Source: Bradyrhizobium pachyrhizi (GTDB taxonomy: Bacteria > Pseudomonadota > Alphaproteobacteria > Rhizobiales > Xanthobacteraceae). Taken from it: 57,219 bases of DNA. The position numbers and the translations under genes are program-made. Shown in pieces: positions 6,219 through 15,175 of this stretch (the first letter of the stretch is position 1; every line of letters starts with the position of its first letter). The stretch is taken from contig NZ_LFIQ01000124.1 of NCBI RefSeq assembly GCF_001189245.1, positions 76,533-133,751 of the forward strand, written 5' to 3'. The notes beneath the pieces were generated by a model. It saw nothing but the letters and a program-made list of their open reading frames with translations, was not told the DNA's origin and ran no database searches.

Positions 6219-7016
6219 ATGAACAGGAAAAGACTGCGCGCATTGCTTCGCGCTTCGGGGGTGGCTGCATCGATCGCCATAGCTGCAACGCCGATCGGTC
6301 ACGCGCGTGCCGATGACTCCACGACGTTGCTGAAGGCGATGGCGGACTATACGGCCGCCCAGAAATCGATCACCGCGACGTACGATAGCGACATCGAGAT
6401 CATCACGCCGGAACTACAGAAGATCCAGTTTTCCAGCTCCGGTCAGTTGAAAATGACCCGGCCCGACAAATTGAGGGTCAGACGAACCGGTGGCTATACC
6501 GATGTCGACCTGGTCTATGACGGCAAGACCGTCTCGCTGTACGGCAATAACGCCAAGGCCTATGTGCAGGCCGACGCACCCGGCACGGTCGAGCAACTTG
6601 TGGAGGCGATTCAGGCGAAAACGGGAGCAGCGATGCCCGGCACGGATCTGCTGCTCTCGAATTCCTTCGACGTACTTACGTCCGACGTCATTGAAGGGCA
6701 TCATATCGGACAGGGCGTGATCGACGGCGTCGAGTGCGAGCATCTGGCGTTCCGCGGACATGACACGGACTGGCAGATCTGGATCCAGACCGGTCCGCAA
6801 CCGATCCCCCGCAAATATGTCATCACCAGCAAGACCGTGGCTGGCGCGCCGCAATATACGTTGCGGATCAAGGACTGGAAGACCGATGCAATCGCTGCCG
6901 CGGACATCTTCTCGTTCAAGCCGCCGGAAGGCGCGACGAAGGTCGGACTCGATTCCGACGTCATGATCGAATTTGACGAAGTACCTGCGGGCACAATTGC
7001 TGGAGCCAAGAAATGA
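6219..7016 (+). CDS. DUF2092 family periplasmic protein
   Basis: A 265-aa secreted protein with a long signal peptide (through GHARA, about residue 31). The mature part follows the DUF2092 pattern: MADYTAAQKSITATYDSDIE, SGQLKMTRPDKLRVRR, YDGKTVSLYG, then IPRKYVITSKTVAGAPQYT. The fold resembles LolA/LolB-type lipoprotein carriers in related families, but no function is established. AGGGAGGA lies before the ATG. It overlaps the next gene by four bases (ATGA), so the two are probably co-expressed, possibly from the FixK-type box. Confidence 0.85.
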   Translation: MNRKRLRALLRASGVAASIAIAATPIGHARADDSTTLLKAMADYTAAQKSITATYDSDIEIITPELQKIQFSSSGQLKMTRPDKLRVRRTGGYTDVDLVYDGKTVSLYGNNAKAYVQADAPGTVEQLVEAIQAKTGAAMPGTDLLLSNSFDVLTSDVIEGHHIGQGVIDGVECEHLAFRGHDTDWQIWIQTGPQPIPRKYVITSKTVAGAPQYTLRIKDWKTDAIAAADIFSFKPPEGATKVGLDSDVMIEFDEVPAGTIAGAKK

Positions 7017-7306
7017 CCAACCCACTTCGCAAGACGCTTCTGCTTCTCTTAACCGCCGTCACATTCTCGGGCACGCTGCTCTGGAATGGCAAGGGCCATA
7101 TCGAGCAAGGGCTGGTTTCCACCGCGGAAGCACGGGTCGGACGACCGTTGACGCCGATGAGCTATGCCGGGGTCGCGCGCCGGACCACGCGGCGCGCCGT
7201 CTACGGCACCGCAGCCGCTGGAGCAGTAGCAGCCGGCACCTATGTTGCCACGCCGGGGTGCGTGCAGGTGACCAACGCCTATGGTCAGGTCGTGACCAAA
7301 TGCTGA
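7013..7306 (+). CDS. Small secreted or membrane-anchored hypothetical protein
   Basis: A 97-aa protein whose start overlaps the stop of the DUF2092 gene. It has an N-terminal hydrophobic segment (TLLLLLTAVTFSGTLLW), then RRTTRRAVYGTAAAGAVAAG and a C-terminal GCVQVTNAYGQVVTKC with two Cys that could pair. I know this C-terminal pattern from small alphaproteobacterial envelope proteins without a defined role. A second Ala-rich hydrophobic stretch suggests membrane association. Confidence 0.7.
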   Translation: MTNPLRKTLLLLLTAVTFSGTLLWNGKGHIEQGLVSTAEARVGRPLTPMSYAGVARRTTRRAVYGTAAAGAVAAGTYVATPGCVQVTNAYGQVVTKC

Positions 7307-7450
7307 TGCAGCCGCGCGCGCGAGCCCAAAACATCACCCCACTCCGAGCAAAGTGGGCCGATCCCGCGCGGTACTGGTAGCAAGTCCCGCGAGACCGGTT
7401 TGCGCTGCGATCCGAAAGAAGTCATTCACGAGAACCTGTGGGAAGATAGC

Positions 7451-7810
7451 ATGTCCATAAAATTGTTTCTGGCTTCCGCGGCGGTCGCGATTTCAGCCGT
7501 GACACCCTGTCAGGCCCAGGTCGAGTTGAAGACCTACGCGAACGCTGACGGCTATGTTGATGTTCAGGCGCTTACATGCGCCCAGCTTGCCAACACCTTC
7601 CAGGAGGATGCCGATTATCTGACGGTTTGGTACAGCGGTTGGTATAATGGCCTCGCTAAGAAGCACTTGATGAAGGTCGATCGCGCGAAGGATCTGGAGC
7701 ACCAGATCATCGTTTATTGCAAGGCGAACCAGGACAAGAAGGTCATTCAGGCCATTGACGTTGTCTTCAACGAGTATCGTGCCAAGAACGGCATCAAGAT
7801 GAAAAAGTGA
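7451..7810 (+). CDS. HdeA/HdeB-like secreted protein (second copy)
   Basis: A 119-aa protein with a signal peptide ending near PCQAQ and a mature HdeA/HdeB-like part: LTCAQLANTFQEDADYLTVW, YSGWYNG, then IIVYCKANQDKKVIQAID. The Cys pair is kept. It is about as distant from the copy at 5747-6061 as two family paralogues usually are. Start chosen at 7451 because GGGAAG precedes it and the signal peptide begins there; an upstream in-frame start at 7400 is possible but adds a charged extension. It probably acts in the periplasm. Confidence 0.82.
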   Translation: MSIKLFLASAAVAISAVTPCQAQVELKTYANADGYVDVQALTCAQLANTFQEDADYLTVWYSGWYNGLAKKHLMKVDRAKDLEHQIIVYCKANQDKKVIQAIDVVFNEYRAKNGIKMKK

Positions 7811-8011
7811 GAATGCCGGACGGGTGCCGATACAGGTCCAGACGTTAGCTTCCGACGGAAGCTCGCCTCCGGAGGTTATTGAACATCCGGCGCTGCTGGC
7901 CTGCGTCGTGGACGGCCCATCTCACACCGGTCCAGGAGAAGGCCCTCGCGCCGATGAGCGTCGTCTTTGCCTTTCGCGCGCCACCGGCAAGCTGCCGCGC
8001 GCAAGCAGCAT

Positions 8012-9004
8012 TCAACCGCCCCGACTTTTCGCCTTGCGTGGAACTCGCCTGGCGCGCGTCCGAACACTTGCTTTTGCCGCTGCCGGCTCCGTCGGGCGCG
8101 TGATCGGAAACGTCTCCCGCATATGTGCTGCCAGCATTGCACAGTAGTCAGTCGCGAAACGAGGCAACGGACGCCGCTTGTCCCATGAGATGGTCAGGGG
8201 CTCCTGCAACACGCGGCGTCTGTGCGTGAGACCGACAATCCTTAATCCGTAGCGCCAGCACTGAAGCTGGGAGGGAACGATCGCGACGCCGTGCCCCGCC
8301 TCGGCGAGTGCCAGCAAGGTGTGCGGACTGCGACTCTCGAACATGATCTTCGGTTTCAGTCCCGCCATACGGCTTGCCGCATCGAAAGCACGGCGAAATC
8401 CGAACCCGCTGTCCAGCAGCAGCAACGGAAGTTCGGCAAGGTCAGCGATCTCGATTGTGCGACGGGGACCAAGCGGCATCGACGGATGGCAAGCAGCCAG
8501 TAACTGCACAGATCCAAGCGGAAGGCTGCCGAAGTGCTGCTCGTCCAGCTTGACGGCGTGCAACAAATTCTGGCCGAGATGAACTTCCCCGCGTTCGAGC
8601 ATCGCCAATATCTCGCTGCCCGTCCCCTCCCTGATCCTGATCTCGACCCTGGGATATCGCTCCGCGTACCGGTGCAGAAATTCCGACAGCACGCTTTCGA
8701 TGTGTTGCGGCGAGCCGGCGATCCTTAGGACCCCGGTATCTCCTTGACGAAGCAGCTGAGCCTGCTCCTTCAAGGAATTGACGCTGTTGAGCAGCAGACG
8801 GCAGCCCGCAATCAACTGCTCGCCTTCGCCGGTCAATAGAAGCCGGCGCCCGACGCGATCGAAGAGCTGCAAGCCGAGCTCCCGTTCGAGACCGATGATT
8901 TGCCTGGATAGAGCGGGTTGGGCGACACGCAACCGCAAAGCGGCCTTTGAGACCGTGCCGAGCTCGGCCACCGTCAAGAACGTGAGGGCCTGTTGAAGAG
9001 TCAT
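8012..9004 (-). CDS. LysR-family transcriptional regulator
   Basis: A 330-aa regulator. Residues 1-60 are the winged HTH (LQQALTFLTVAELGTVSKAA, LRVAQPALSRQIIGLERELG); residues about 90-295 are the type 2 periplasmic-binding-like effector domain. An Arg/Lys-rich tail of about 25 residues follows. The gene is divergent from a DUF1330 gene 125 bases away and a CTTAT-N11-ATAAG repeat lies six bases from its own start, the usual place for autoregulation. The effector molecule cannot be read from sequence. Confidence 0.9.
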   Translation of the reverse strand: MTLQQALTFLTVAELGTVSKAALRLRVAQPALSRQIIGLERELGLQLFDRVGRRLLLTGEGEQLIAGCRLLLNSVNSLKEQAQLLRQGDTGVLRIAGSPQHIESVLSEFLHRYAERYPRVEIRIREGTGSEILAMLERGEVHLGQNLLHAVKLDEQHFGSLPLGSVQLLAACHPSMPLGPRRTIEIADLAELPLLLLDSGFGFRRAFDAASRMAGLKPKIMFESRSPHTLLALAEAGHGVAIVPSQLQCWRYGLRIVGLTHRRRVLQEPLTISWDKRRPLPRFATDYCAMLAAHMRETFPITRPTEPAAAKASVRTRARRVPRKAKSRGG

Positions 9005-9009
9005 ACCCG

Positions 9010-9030
9010 CTTATACCATTCAAGCATAAG
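9010..9030. promoter_or_regulatory. LysR-type operator candidate
   Basis: CTTAT (9010-9014) and ATAAG (9026-9030) are separated by exactly 11 bases, fitting the T-N11-A rule for LysR-family sites. A second inverted repeat, TTCGAAA (9032-9038) with TTTCGAA (9059-9065), flanks an AT-rich stretch that may hold the promoter of the DUF1330 gene. Confidence 0.5.
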
Positions 9031-9129
9031 GTTCGAAAAAATATATGTATTGGACGTATTTCGAAGCCTCGTGGAGAGTCCTGCCAGGCTGCGGCTTGTG
9101 GCACCGCCACGGCATCGGAGGAAGCTCCC

Positions 9130-9534
9130 ATGAGTTCTGGAGGCAAGATGGCTCTGGTCATGTTGAGTTGTACCGCTATCGGCGCTCTTGGCGCCGAAGC
9201 ACTGCATGGCGAAGCCAGGCCGCCCGCCTATCTGATCGGGCAAATCGAGGTCACCGATCCCGATGGTTATGCCAGGGAATATCTCCCGAAGGCGAAGGAG
9301 ATCATCAAGGCGCATGGCGGCAAGCTGATCGCGGCTGCCGGCGCGGCGGCAACCGGTTCGCAGGTCGTTGCCGTTGATGGAAATCCACCCAAGCGCGTCG
9401 TCATCTATATGTATCCGACCATGGAGGCGCTTTGGGCCTGGCGACACGATCCAGCCTACGTGCAGGTTCGGGCGGTCGGCGAGAAATACGCCAGGTACCA
9501 CACATTTGCGGTCGAAGGCTCTGCCGCCAATTAG
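9130..9534 (+). CDS. DUF1330 domain protein
   Basis: A 134-aa protein with a hydrophobic N-terminus (possible signal or anchor, residues 6-22) and a DUF1330 dimeric alpha/beta-barrel domain: AYLIGQIEVTDPDGYAREYL, AHGGKLIAA, then KRVVIYMYPTMEALWAW. The enzyme activity of the family is unknown. Its divergent position next to a LysR gene makes it a probable target of that regulator. The start is the ATG at 9130; GGAGGAAG lies upstream. Confidence 0.85.
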   Translation: MSSGGKMALVMLSCTAIGALGAEALHGEARPPAYLIGQIEVTDPDGYAREYLPKAKEIIKAHGGKLIAAAGAAATGSQVVAVDGNPPKRVVIYMYPTMEALWAWRHDPAYVQVRAVGEKYARYHTFAVEGSAAN

Positions 9535-9577
9535 CCCTCATCCCGCCGTCGGTCGCGGCGACGTGCAACGTGTGCCA

Positions 9578-10633
9578 CTAGTTTCGAAACACGAGGCAGC
9601 GCCCGCCGACTGCCTCCAATCGGGCGCACAGCTGGTTAGCTCGCTCGCGGGTCGTCTCGGCGACCGGGAGCAGATACCAGGTGGCCGAGCCTGGCCCGGC
9701 CATGCGCGATCTCAGAACGAGCGGTGCGCGATCGCCGAGCACGGATGCAAATCGTTTCTGAAGTTGCTGGTAGTCGGCGAGCACGCGCGATTGCGACGGG
9801 CCACCGGCCAATTGAAGTCCCCAGGGCCCCCACGCAGCTTGCTGCGCGATTGTCACGGACTCTCTTGGGCCCGCGGGAAGCGCCCGAACGAGCATGCCGC
9901 GCACGATGTCACCGCAGGCCATGGCCGCGTCGATGTGGACCCGATCCTCAAGCGAACCCTGCGCCCATTCCTCGGCGGACTTGCCGGTAATGATCCTGAC
10001 ATAGGCGCGCGTTTCGCCCGGCAGGCTTCCACGTCCCGCCAGCCAATCCTGAACGCGCCGTGGACCACCATTATAGGCGGCCGCCGCAAGGCCGAGATTG
10101 CCGAACTGCGCGCGCAGCTCGCGGAGCCAACGCGCGGATTCCTGCAAGGCAGGCAATGGCTCGAACGGGTCGACCAGACCGCGCCACCGTGCGGTACCGG
10201 GCATGAACTGGGCGATCCCCTGGGCACCGGCCGAACTGACCGAATTGGGATCGAAATTGCTTTCCTGCCAGATCAGCCGGACGAAGAAATCCGGCGGCAA
10301 GCCGTTCTCCAATGCAGCCTCTTCCAACGCCTTGCAGTATTGCTGCGGCCCATCGGGCCTTGGACGCAAAGGTATCGGCGCCGGCGACGGAACGGATGAC
10401 GATTGCTGATCGGACGCCGACCGATCGGCCCCGGCGTTGGCATCCGGACGAGACGTTTCCGTTTGCGATGTTTCTGCCTGCGCCGGCTCTGCGCGCTGCG
10501 CGGCGGGCGTTACCGCTGGATTGCCGAGAGGCTGGGCGCTCGCGACGGGGACAAACAGCAGCAGGCAAGCCGAGCCGATAACCGCTCGTGGAATCGATCG
10601 ATGAACCCGCCGCGGCCCGAAAATCGACTGCAT
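9578..10633 (-). CDS. Secreted lytic murein transglycosylase
   Basis: A 351-aa protein with a signal peptide ending near VASAQ, a Pro/Ser/Gln linker to about residue 90, then an SLT (lysozyme-like) domain at about 95-215. The catalytic Glu is in IWQESNFDPNSVSSAGAQGI, followed by AQFMPGTA and AAYNGGPRRV. The last 70 residues (WYLLPVAETTRERANQLCAR then VGGRCLVFRN) resemble a SPOR-like peptidoglycan-binding repeat. It would cleave glycan strands in the periplasm. Confidence 0.9.
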   Translation of the reverse strand: MQSIFGPRRVHRSIPRAVIGSACLLLFVPVASAQPLGNPAVTPAAQRAEPAQAETSQTETSRPDANAGADRSASDQQSSSVPSPAPIPLRPRPDGPQQYCKALEEAALENGLPPDFFVRLIWQESNFDPNSVSSAGAQGIAQFMPGTARWRGLVDPFEPLPALQESARWLRELRAQFGNLGLAAAAYNGGPRRVQDWLAGRGSLPGETRAYVRIITGKSAEEWAQGSLEDRVHIDAAMACGDIVRGMLVRALPAGPRESVTIAQQAAWGPWGLQLAGGPSQSRVLADYQQLQKRFASVLGDRAPLVLRSRMAGPGSATWYLLPVAETTRERANQLCARLEAVGGRCLVFRN

Positions 10634-10709
10634 AAAGCGATCATCAAATTGGATGCATTCGTCGGAATCATATCATCGGCGCCGCCCGGGCGGGCAGAAA
10701 ATTTGCTGG

Positions 10710-11402
10710 CTAGCGGTCGGACAGGCTTCCAACGATCGATGCGCGGCGGGACAGTTCGATCCAGTTGCCATCGGGATCGAGGATCATGGAGATCCGTGCG
10801 ACCTCGCCGAGCGTCACCGGCGCAAGGCCTTCCCGCACGCCCTTGGCGCGCAGCTCGTCATGCACGGCATCGATGTCGGCGACCTGCAGTGTGATGTAGC
10901 GCCAGCCGCGCGCCGGCCGGATCGGATCGACCGTGGCGGCAGCGTCTTCCTTGAGCAGCATCAGGCTGTCGCCGAGGCGAAACGCCGGACCGCCCGACCA
11001 TGATTGCTCGGCGAAGCCGAGGATGTCGCCGTAGAACCTGCGATGCGCGGCGAGGTCGCGCACCGCCAGCATGACGGCGATCTGGGTGATGCCGTCATGT
11101 CCGGGCGCGACCAGGCAAACGCTGTTGCCATCGGGGTCGGCCATGCGTTGCGGTGCGTCGACGCCAGCGCGCGCAATGATCAGCTCGCGATAGCCGCTCG
11201 GCGCCGCGTCCGGCAGCCGCTCGACATGATGGTTGAGCTTGATGACCGAACCCTGCGCGTCGTGCCGGTACTGCTTCTGCCCGCGGCGGATCGGCTGCAC
11301 ATGATCGAAGCGCAGCCTGGCATCGTGCTGCCAGAACCGCAGCATCGGCTCGAGGTCGTTGGAGGAAAGGCCGACGTCGATCACGTTCTTTGCCAGTTGC
11401 AT
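10710..11402 (-). CDS. VOC (glyoxalase-fold) family protein
   Basis: A 230-aa protein with two consecutive VOC modules. The second is clear (QIAVMLAVRDLAAHRRFYGD, ILGF, YITLQVADIDAVHDEL, ILDPDGNWIEL); the first has DPDGNSVCL. VOC proteins are metal-dependent dioxygenases, isomerases or resistance proteins; the substrate here is not predictable. Start chosen at 11402 because GGGAGCAG precedes it; an in-frame start at 11432 would add ten residues. It is divergent from the DinB-like gene. Confidence 0.85.
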   Translation of the reverse strand: MQLAKNVIDVGLSSNDLEPMLRFWQHDARLRFDHVQPIRRGQKQYRHDAQGSVIKLNHHVERLPDAAPSGYRELIIARAGVDAPQRMADPDGNSVCLVAPGHDGITQIAVMLAVRDLAAHRRFYGDILGFAEQSWSGGPAFRLGDSLMLLKEDAAATVDPIRPARGWRYITLQVADIDAVHDELRAKGVREGLAPVTLGEVARISMILDPDGNWIELSRRASIVGSLSDR

Positions 11403-11546
11403 CTGCTCCCGCCTTCGGATGAAGTGCACCACGATGGATTAGCTATGCGAGGATCAAGTCACCAACGCAAGCACCGCGATCACTGTCGCAGGTCGGCCGG
11501 CTCGCCGCCGCGCCCGCCTGAAACAGTCAATCCAGTGAGGACCGAT

Positions 11547-12110
11547 ATGCAAGCAGGCCTCGTTCAGACCTTTCGCGCTTTTGCGTACAATAACGCCTGG
11601 GCCAATCATCGCCTGCTCACGGCCTGCGCCGGTCTCAGCCAGGCGGAGTTCGCCGCGGCGCGGACCGGGTTCTTCCCGAGCCTGCAGGCGACACTGAACC
11701 ACATTCATGTCATCGACCTGTTTTATATCGACGCGCTCGAGGGCGGCTGGCTCGGGCCGAAGGCGTGGGCCAATGAAGTGCCCTATCCGTCGGTGGCGCA
11801 GCTGAAAGACGCCCAGCGCGCGATCGATCAGCGGCTGATCGTGCACTGCGATGTGCTGACGGCTGAGCGGCTCGATGATGTGGTGAAGATCAATCGCGAC
11901 ACGAGCGTGCAGACTGAGCGGCGCGACCGCCTCTTGATGCATCTGTTTCAGCACCAGATCCATCATCGCGGCCAGGCCCATGCGATGCTCTCGGAGACCA
12001 CAGTCAAGCCGCCGCAGCTCGACGAATTCTTCGCCGCCGGTGAAGCGCCGCTCCGCGCGGCCGAGTTCAGGGATCTCGGCTGGAGCGAGGCCACCGTGTG
12101 GGGCGGCTGA
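11547..12110 (+). CDS. DinB-family (YfiT-like) protein
   Basis: A 187-aa four-helix protein of the DinB superfamily. The metal-binding histidines are visible: LNHIHVIDLFYIDAL in the middle and LFQHQIHHRGQAHAML near the C-terminus. Members are metal-dependent hydrolases or thiol-dependent transferases; the substrate is unknown. The start at 11547 has GAGGA before it, and a long open frame upstream is antisense to the VOC gene. The alpha/beta hydrolase gene begins about 107 bases downstream. Confidence 0.85.
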   Translation: MQAGLVQTFRAFAYNNAWANHRLLTACAGLSQAEFAAARTGFFPSLQATLNHIHVIDLFYIDALEGGWLGPKAWANEVPYPSVAQLKDAQRAIDQRLIVHCDVLTAERLDDVVKINRDTSVQTERRDRLLMHLFQHQIHHRGQAHAMLSETTVKPPQLDEFFAAGEAPLRAAEFRDLGWSEATVWGG

Positions 12111-12217
12111 AGGCGAGGTTCCGCCCGCCATCGGCGATGTGGTTCCTGATCCGGAACGAGGTCTTGAAACCCGGCGCCTTCACGCTCACCTCTGGTGAAA
12201 CGTGGGGAACTCTATCA

Positions 12218-12946
12218 ATGCCTTTCGCCAATCACCGGGGCCAGCGTATCCATTACACCGTCGAGGGATCCGGGCCGCTGATCGTGCTGCAGCACGGTCT
12301 CTTGCTCGACGCCGCGAGCTGGAAACAATGCGGCGTGGTCGACGCGCTTGCCGATCGCTTTCGTGTCGTCTGCGTCGATTCGCTCGGACATGGCCTCAGC
12401 GACAAGCCGGCCGATCCGGCGCTTTATAACCAGGCGCAGCGCGCCGGCGACATCGTTGCCGTGATCGACGATCTCGGCGACGAGCGCGCCCATGTGGTGG
12501 GACACTCGATGGGCGGCTGGGTCGCGGTCGGCGTCGCCCGATTTTTCCCGGCACGGCTGGCGTCGCTGGCGATCGGTGGCTGGGACTTTCTCACCGGACT
12601 GCCGCGCGGCAATGCCGGCCCGCTGACCTATGGCGCCTTCATCACCTTTGCCCGCCGCACCGTGCCGGAACTCGCCGAATGGGTGACGCCGGATATCGAA
12701 GGCGGCGTGCGCGCCTGCTTCAATGCGCTCGGCCAGGTCGATGGCGCAAAGGACGCGGTGCTGTCCTCGCGCGTGCCGGTGCTGCTGTGGAACGGACAGG
12801 ACGACGGACCGCATGCGCCGATGCAGCGCTTCGCCGCGGAGAACGGCCTCGATGCGATGTCGGTGCCCGGCGATCACCTCGGCGCGCTGTTTCAGCACGG
12901 CGCCGCGATCGGCCGGGGCATCGGTTCGTTCGTCGGGCGAGGTTAG
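12218..12946 (+). CDS. Alpha/beta hydrolase
   Basis: A 242-aa cytoplasmic hydrolase. The catalytic triad is visible: Ser in the nucleophile elbow VGHSMGGW, Asp in LLWNGQDDGP and His in VPGDHLGALF; the oxyanion-hole motif is LQHGLLLD. The substrate is unknown (esterase, lactonase or dehalogenase-like). The start at 12218 fits the family N-terminus; an upstream start at 12098 would overlap the DinB-like gene. Its stop codon overlaps the stop of the convergent paoC-like gene within the bases TTAG. Confidence 0.88.
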   Translation: MPFANHRGQRIHYTVEGSGPLIVLQHGLLLDAASWKQCGVVDALADRFRVVCVDSLGHGLSDKPADPALYNQAQRAGDIVAVIDDLGDERAHVVGHSMGGWVAVGVARFFPARLASLAIGGWDFLTGLPRGNAGPLTYGAFITFARRTVPELAEWVTPDIEGGVRACFNALGQVDGAKDAVLSSRVPVLLWNGQDDGPHAPMQRFAAENGLDAMSVPGDHLGALFQHGAAIGRGIGSFVGRG

Positions 12947-15144
12947 ACCGGCATCCCTGCGAGCAGCTTGTCGAGCGTGATCGGATAGTCGCGCACGCGA
13001 ACGCCGGTCGCGTTGTAGACCGCATTGGCGACTGCGGCGGCGACGCCGCAAATGCCGAGTTCGGCGACGCCCTTGGCCTTCATCGGCGACGAGATCGGGT
13101 CGGTCTCGTCGAGGAAGATCATCTCCTGATGCGGGATGTCGGCATGGACCGGCACCTCATAGGCAGCAAGGTCGTGATTGATGAACAGGCCGTGCCGCTT
13201 GTCGACGACCAGATCCTCCATCAGCGCCGCGCCGACACCCATGGTCATCGCGCCGATCACCTGGCTGCGCGCCGCCTTGGGGTTGAGGATGCGGCCGGCC
13301 GCGCAGACCGCAAGCATCCGCCGCACCCGGATTTCAGCGGTGTCGGCGTCGACGCCGACCTCGACGAAATGCGCGCCGAAGGTCGACTGCTGGTAGGTTT
13401 TCGCGAGATCGCCATACTCGATGGCATCCTCCGCCACGAGGTCGCCGCCGCCGGCGGCCTGCGCCAGCGGCACGCTGCGATTACCGGAGCGGACCACGCC
13501 GTCGGCAAACACCGCCTCCGCGGAATTGAAGCCGAGCTTCTGCGCAATGGTCTCGCGCAGCTTGGTGCAGGCGGCATAGACGCCGGCGGTGGAATTGTTG
13601 CCGCCCCACTGCCCGCCCGAGCCGCAGGACACCGGAAAGTCGGAATCGCCGAGCCGCACCGCGACCTTGTCCAGCGGCACGCCCATCATCTCGGCGGCGG
13701 TCTGCGCGATGATGGTGTAGGAGCCGGTGCCGATGTCCGTCATGTCGGTCTCGACGGTCACGATGCCCTGCTGGTCGAGACGAACGCGTGCCGCCGATTT
13801 GGCCACGAGATTGTTGCGGAAGGCCGCGGCGACGCCCATTCCGACCAGCCAGCGTCCGTCGCGGACCGCGCCGGGTTTCGGGTTGCGCTTGTCCCAGCCG
13901 AACCGCGCCGCGCCATCGCTCAAGCACTGCACCAATTGCCGTTGCGAGAAGTGCCGCTCCGGATGCTCGGGGTCGACCTGGGTGTCGTTGCTGATGCGCA
14001 GCACGACCGGGTCGATGCCGAGCTTGTCGGCGAACTCGTCGATCGCGATCTCGAGCGCCATCATGCCGGAGGCTTCTCCGGGCGCGCGCATCGCATTGCC
14101 CTCCGGCAGATCGAGCGCCGCAAGCCGCGTCGCCGTCATCCGGCTGGCGCCGGCATAAAGCAGCCGCGTCTGACTCACCGCCATCTCGGGCTCGCCGTCC
14201 TTGACGTTGCCGGACCAGCTTTCGTGGCCGATCGCGGTGATCTTGCCGTCGCGCTCGGCGCCGATGCGGATGCGCTGGATCGTCGCCGGACGGTGCGTCG
14301 TGTTGTTGAACATCAGCGGACGTTGCAGCGCGACCTTGACCGGCCGGCCGGCCGCGCGGGCGCCGAGCGCGGCGAGCAGCACCTCGGCGCGCAGGAACAG
14401 CTTGCCGCCGAAGCCGCCGCCGATATAGGGCGACACCAGGCGGACATTCTCCTTGGGGATACCAAGCGTCTTCGCCATGTCCTCAGCGCCCCAGGCGATC
14501 ATCTGGTTGGAGGTCCAGACCGTGAGCTTGTCGCCGTCCCAGGCCGCGATCGAAGCATGCGGCTCCATCATCGCGTGGCCTTGATCAGGCGTCGTGTAGG
14601 TGGCATCGAGCTGCACGGGTGCACCAGCGAGGGCGGAGGCGAAATCGCCGACGGCGGTATCGGCCGGGCCGCCGAATGACGGGTGCGGCGTGATGCCCTT
14701 GTCCCGCTCCGCGGCGAGATCGAACTTGCCGTCGCCCTTGACGTAGTCGATCCGGACCAACTGCGCCGCGGCCCGCGCCTGCTCGAAGGTCCCGGCGACG
14801 ACGATGGCGACGGCCTGGTGATAATGCGCGATCTCGGGCCCGCCGAGCAGCGGTGCCGCATTGCGCTCGCCCTTGCCGAGCTTGCCGGCATTGCCCGATG
14901 TGACGATGGCGAGCACACCCGGTGCAGCCTTCGCCGCCTCGAGATCGATCGAACCGATCCGCCCCTTGCCGATCGCCGAACCGACCACGTAGCCATAGGC
15001 CTGGTTGGCCGCGACGTCGTGCCGCTCATAGGCGTAAGGCGCGGTGCCGGTGGTCTTGAGCGGCCCCTCGATCCGGCTGGTCGGGTGGCCGATCACCTTG
15101 AGTTGGTCGATCGGATTGAAGGTGGCGGGATGTTCAAAACGCAT
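12943..15144 (-). CDS. paoC: Aldehyde oxidoreductase, molybdenum-binding subunit (PaoC/YagR type)
   Basis: A 733-aa large subunit of the xanthine oxidase family that binds molybdopterin cytosine dinucleotide and oxidises aldehydes. Visible motifs include GGGFGGKLFLRAEVLLAAL, APGEASGMMALEIAIDEF, CGSGGQWGGNNST and the C-terminal AELGICGVAAAVANAVY carrying the conserved active-site Glu. Length fits PaoC. It is last of three genes read leftward (2Fe-2S, FAD, Mo) with 31 bases after the FAD gene. It would be exported to the periplasm with its Tat-bearing partner. Confidence 0.92.
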   Translation of the reverse strand: MRFEHPATFNPIDQLKVIGHPTSRIEGPLKTTGTAPYAYERHDVAANQAYGYVVGSAIGKGRIGSIDLEAAKAAPGVLAIVTSGNAGKLGKGERNAAPLLGGPEIAHYHQAVAIVVAGTFEQARAAAQLVRIDYVKGDGKFDLAAERDKGITPHPSFGGPADTAVGDFASALAGAPVQLDATYTTPDQGHAMMEPHASIAAWDGDKLTVWTSNQMIAWGAEDMAKTLGIPKENVRLVSPYIGGGFGGKLFLRAEVLLAALGARAAGRPVKVALQRPLMFNNTTHRPATIQRIRIGAERDGKITAIGHESWSGNVKDGEPEMAVSQTRLLYAGASRMTATRLAALDLPEGNAMRAPGEASGMMALEIAIDEFADKLGIDPVVLRISNDTQVDPEHPERHFSQRQLVQCLSDGAARFGWDKRNPKPGAVRDGRWLVGMGVAAAFRNNLVAKSAARVRLDQQGIVTVETDMTDIGTGSYTIIAQTAAEMMGVPLDKVAVRLGDSDFPVSCGSGGQWGGNNSTAGVYAACTKLRETIAQKLGFNSAEAVFADGVVRSGNRSVPLAQAAGGGDLVAEDAIEYGDLAKTYQQSTFGAHFVEVGVDADTAEIRVRRMLAVCAAGRILNPKAARSQVIGAMTMGVGAALMEDLVVDKRHGLFINHDLAAYEVPVHADIPHQEMIFLDETDPISSPMKAKGVAELGICGVAAAVANAVYNATGVRVRDYPITLDKLLAGMPV

Positions 15145-15175
15145 GATGTCAGGCCCTCATCTTAAGCCTTGGATC

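Noticed and set aside
9032..9065. SOS or LexA box in TTCGAA-containing repeat
   Set aside because: The sequence does not match the alphaproteobacterial LexA motif GTTC-N7-GTTC.
12679..14679. A 666-codon plus-strand frame
   Set aside because: It is antisense to paoC; its His/Arg/Asp-rich translation is the usual shadow of a GC-rich gene.
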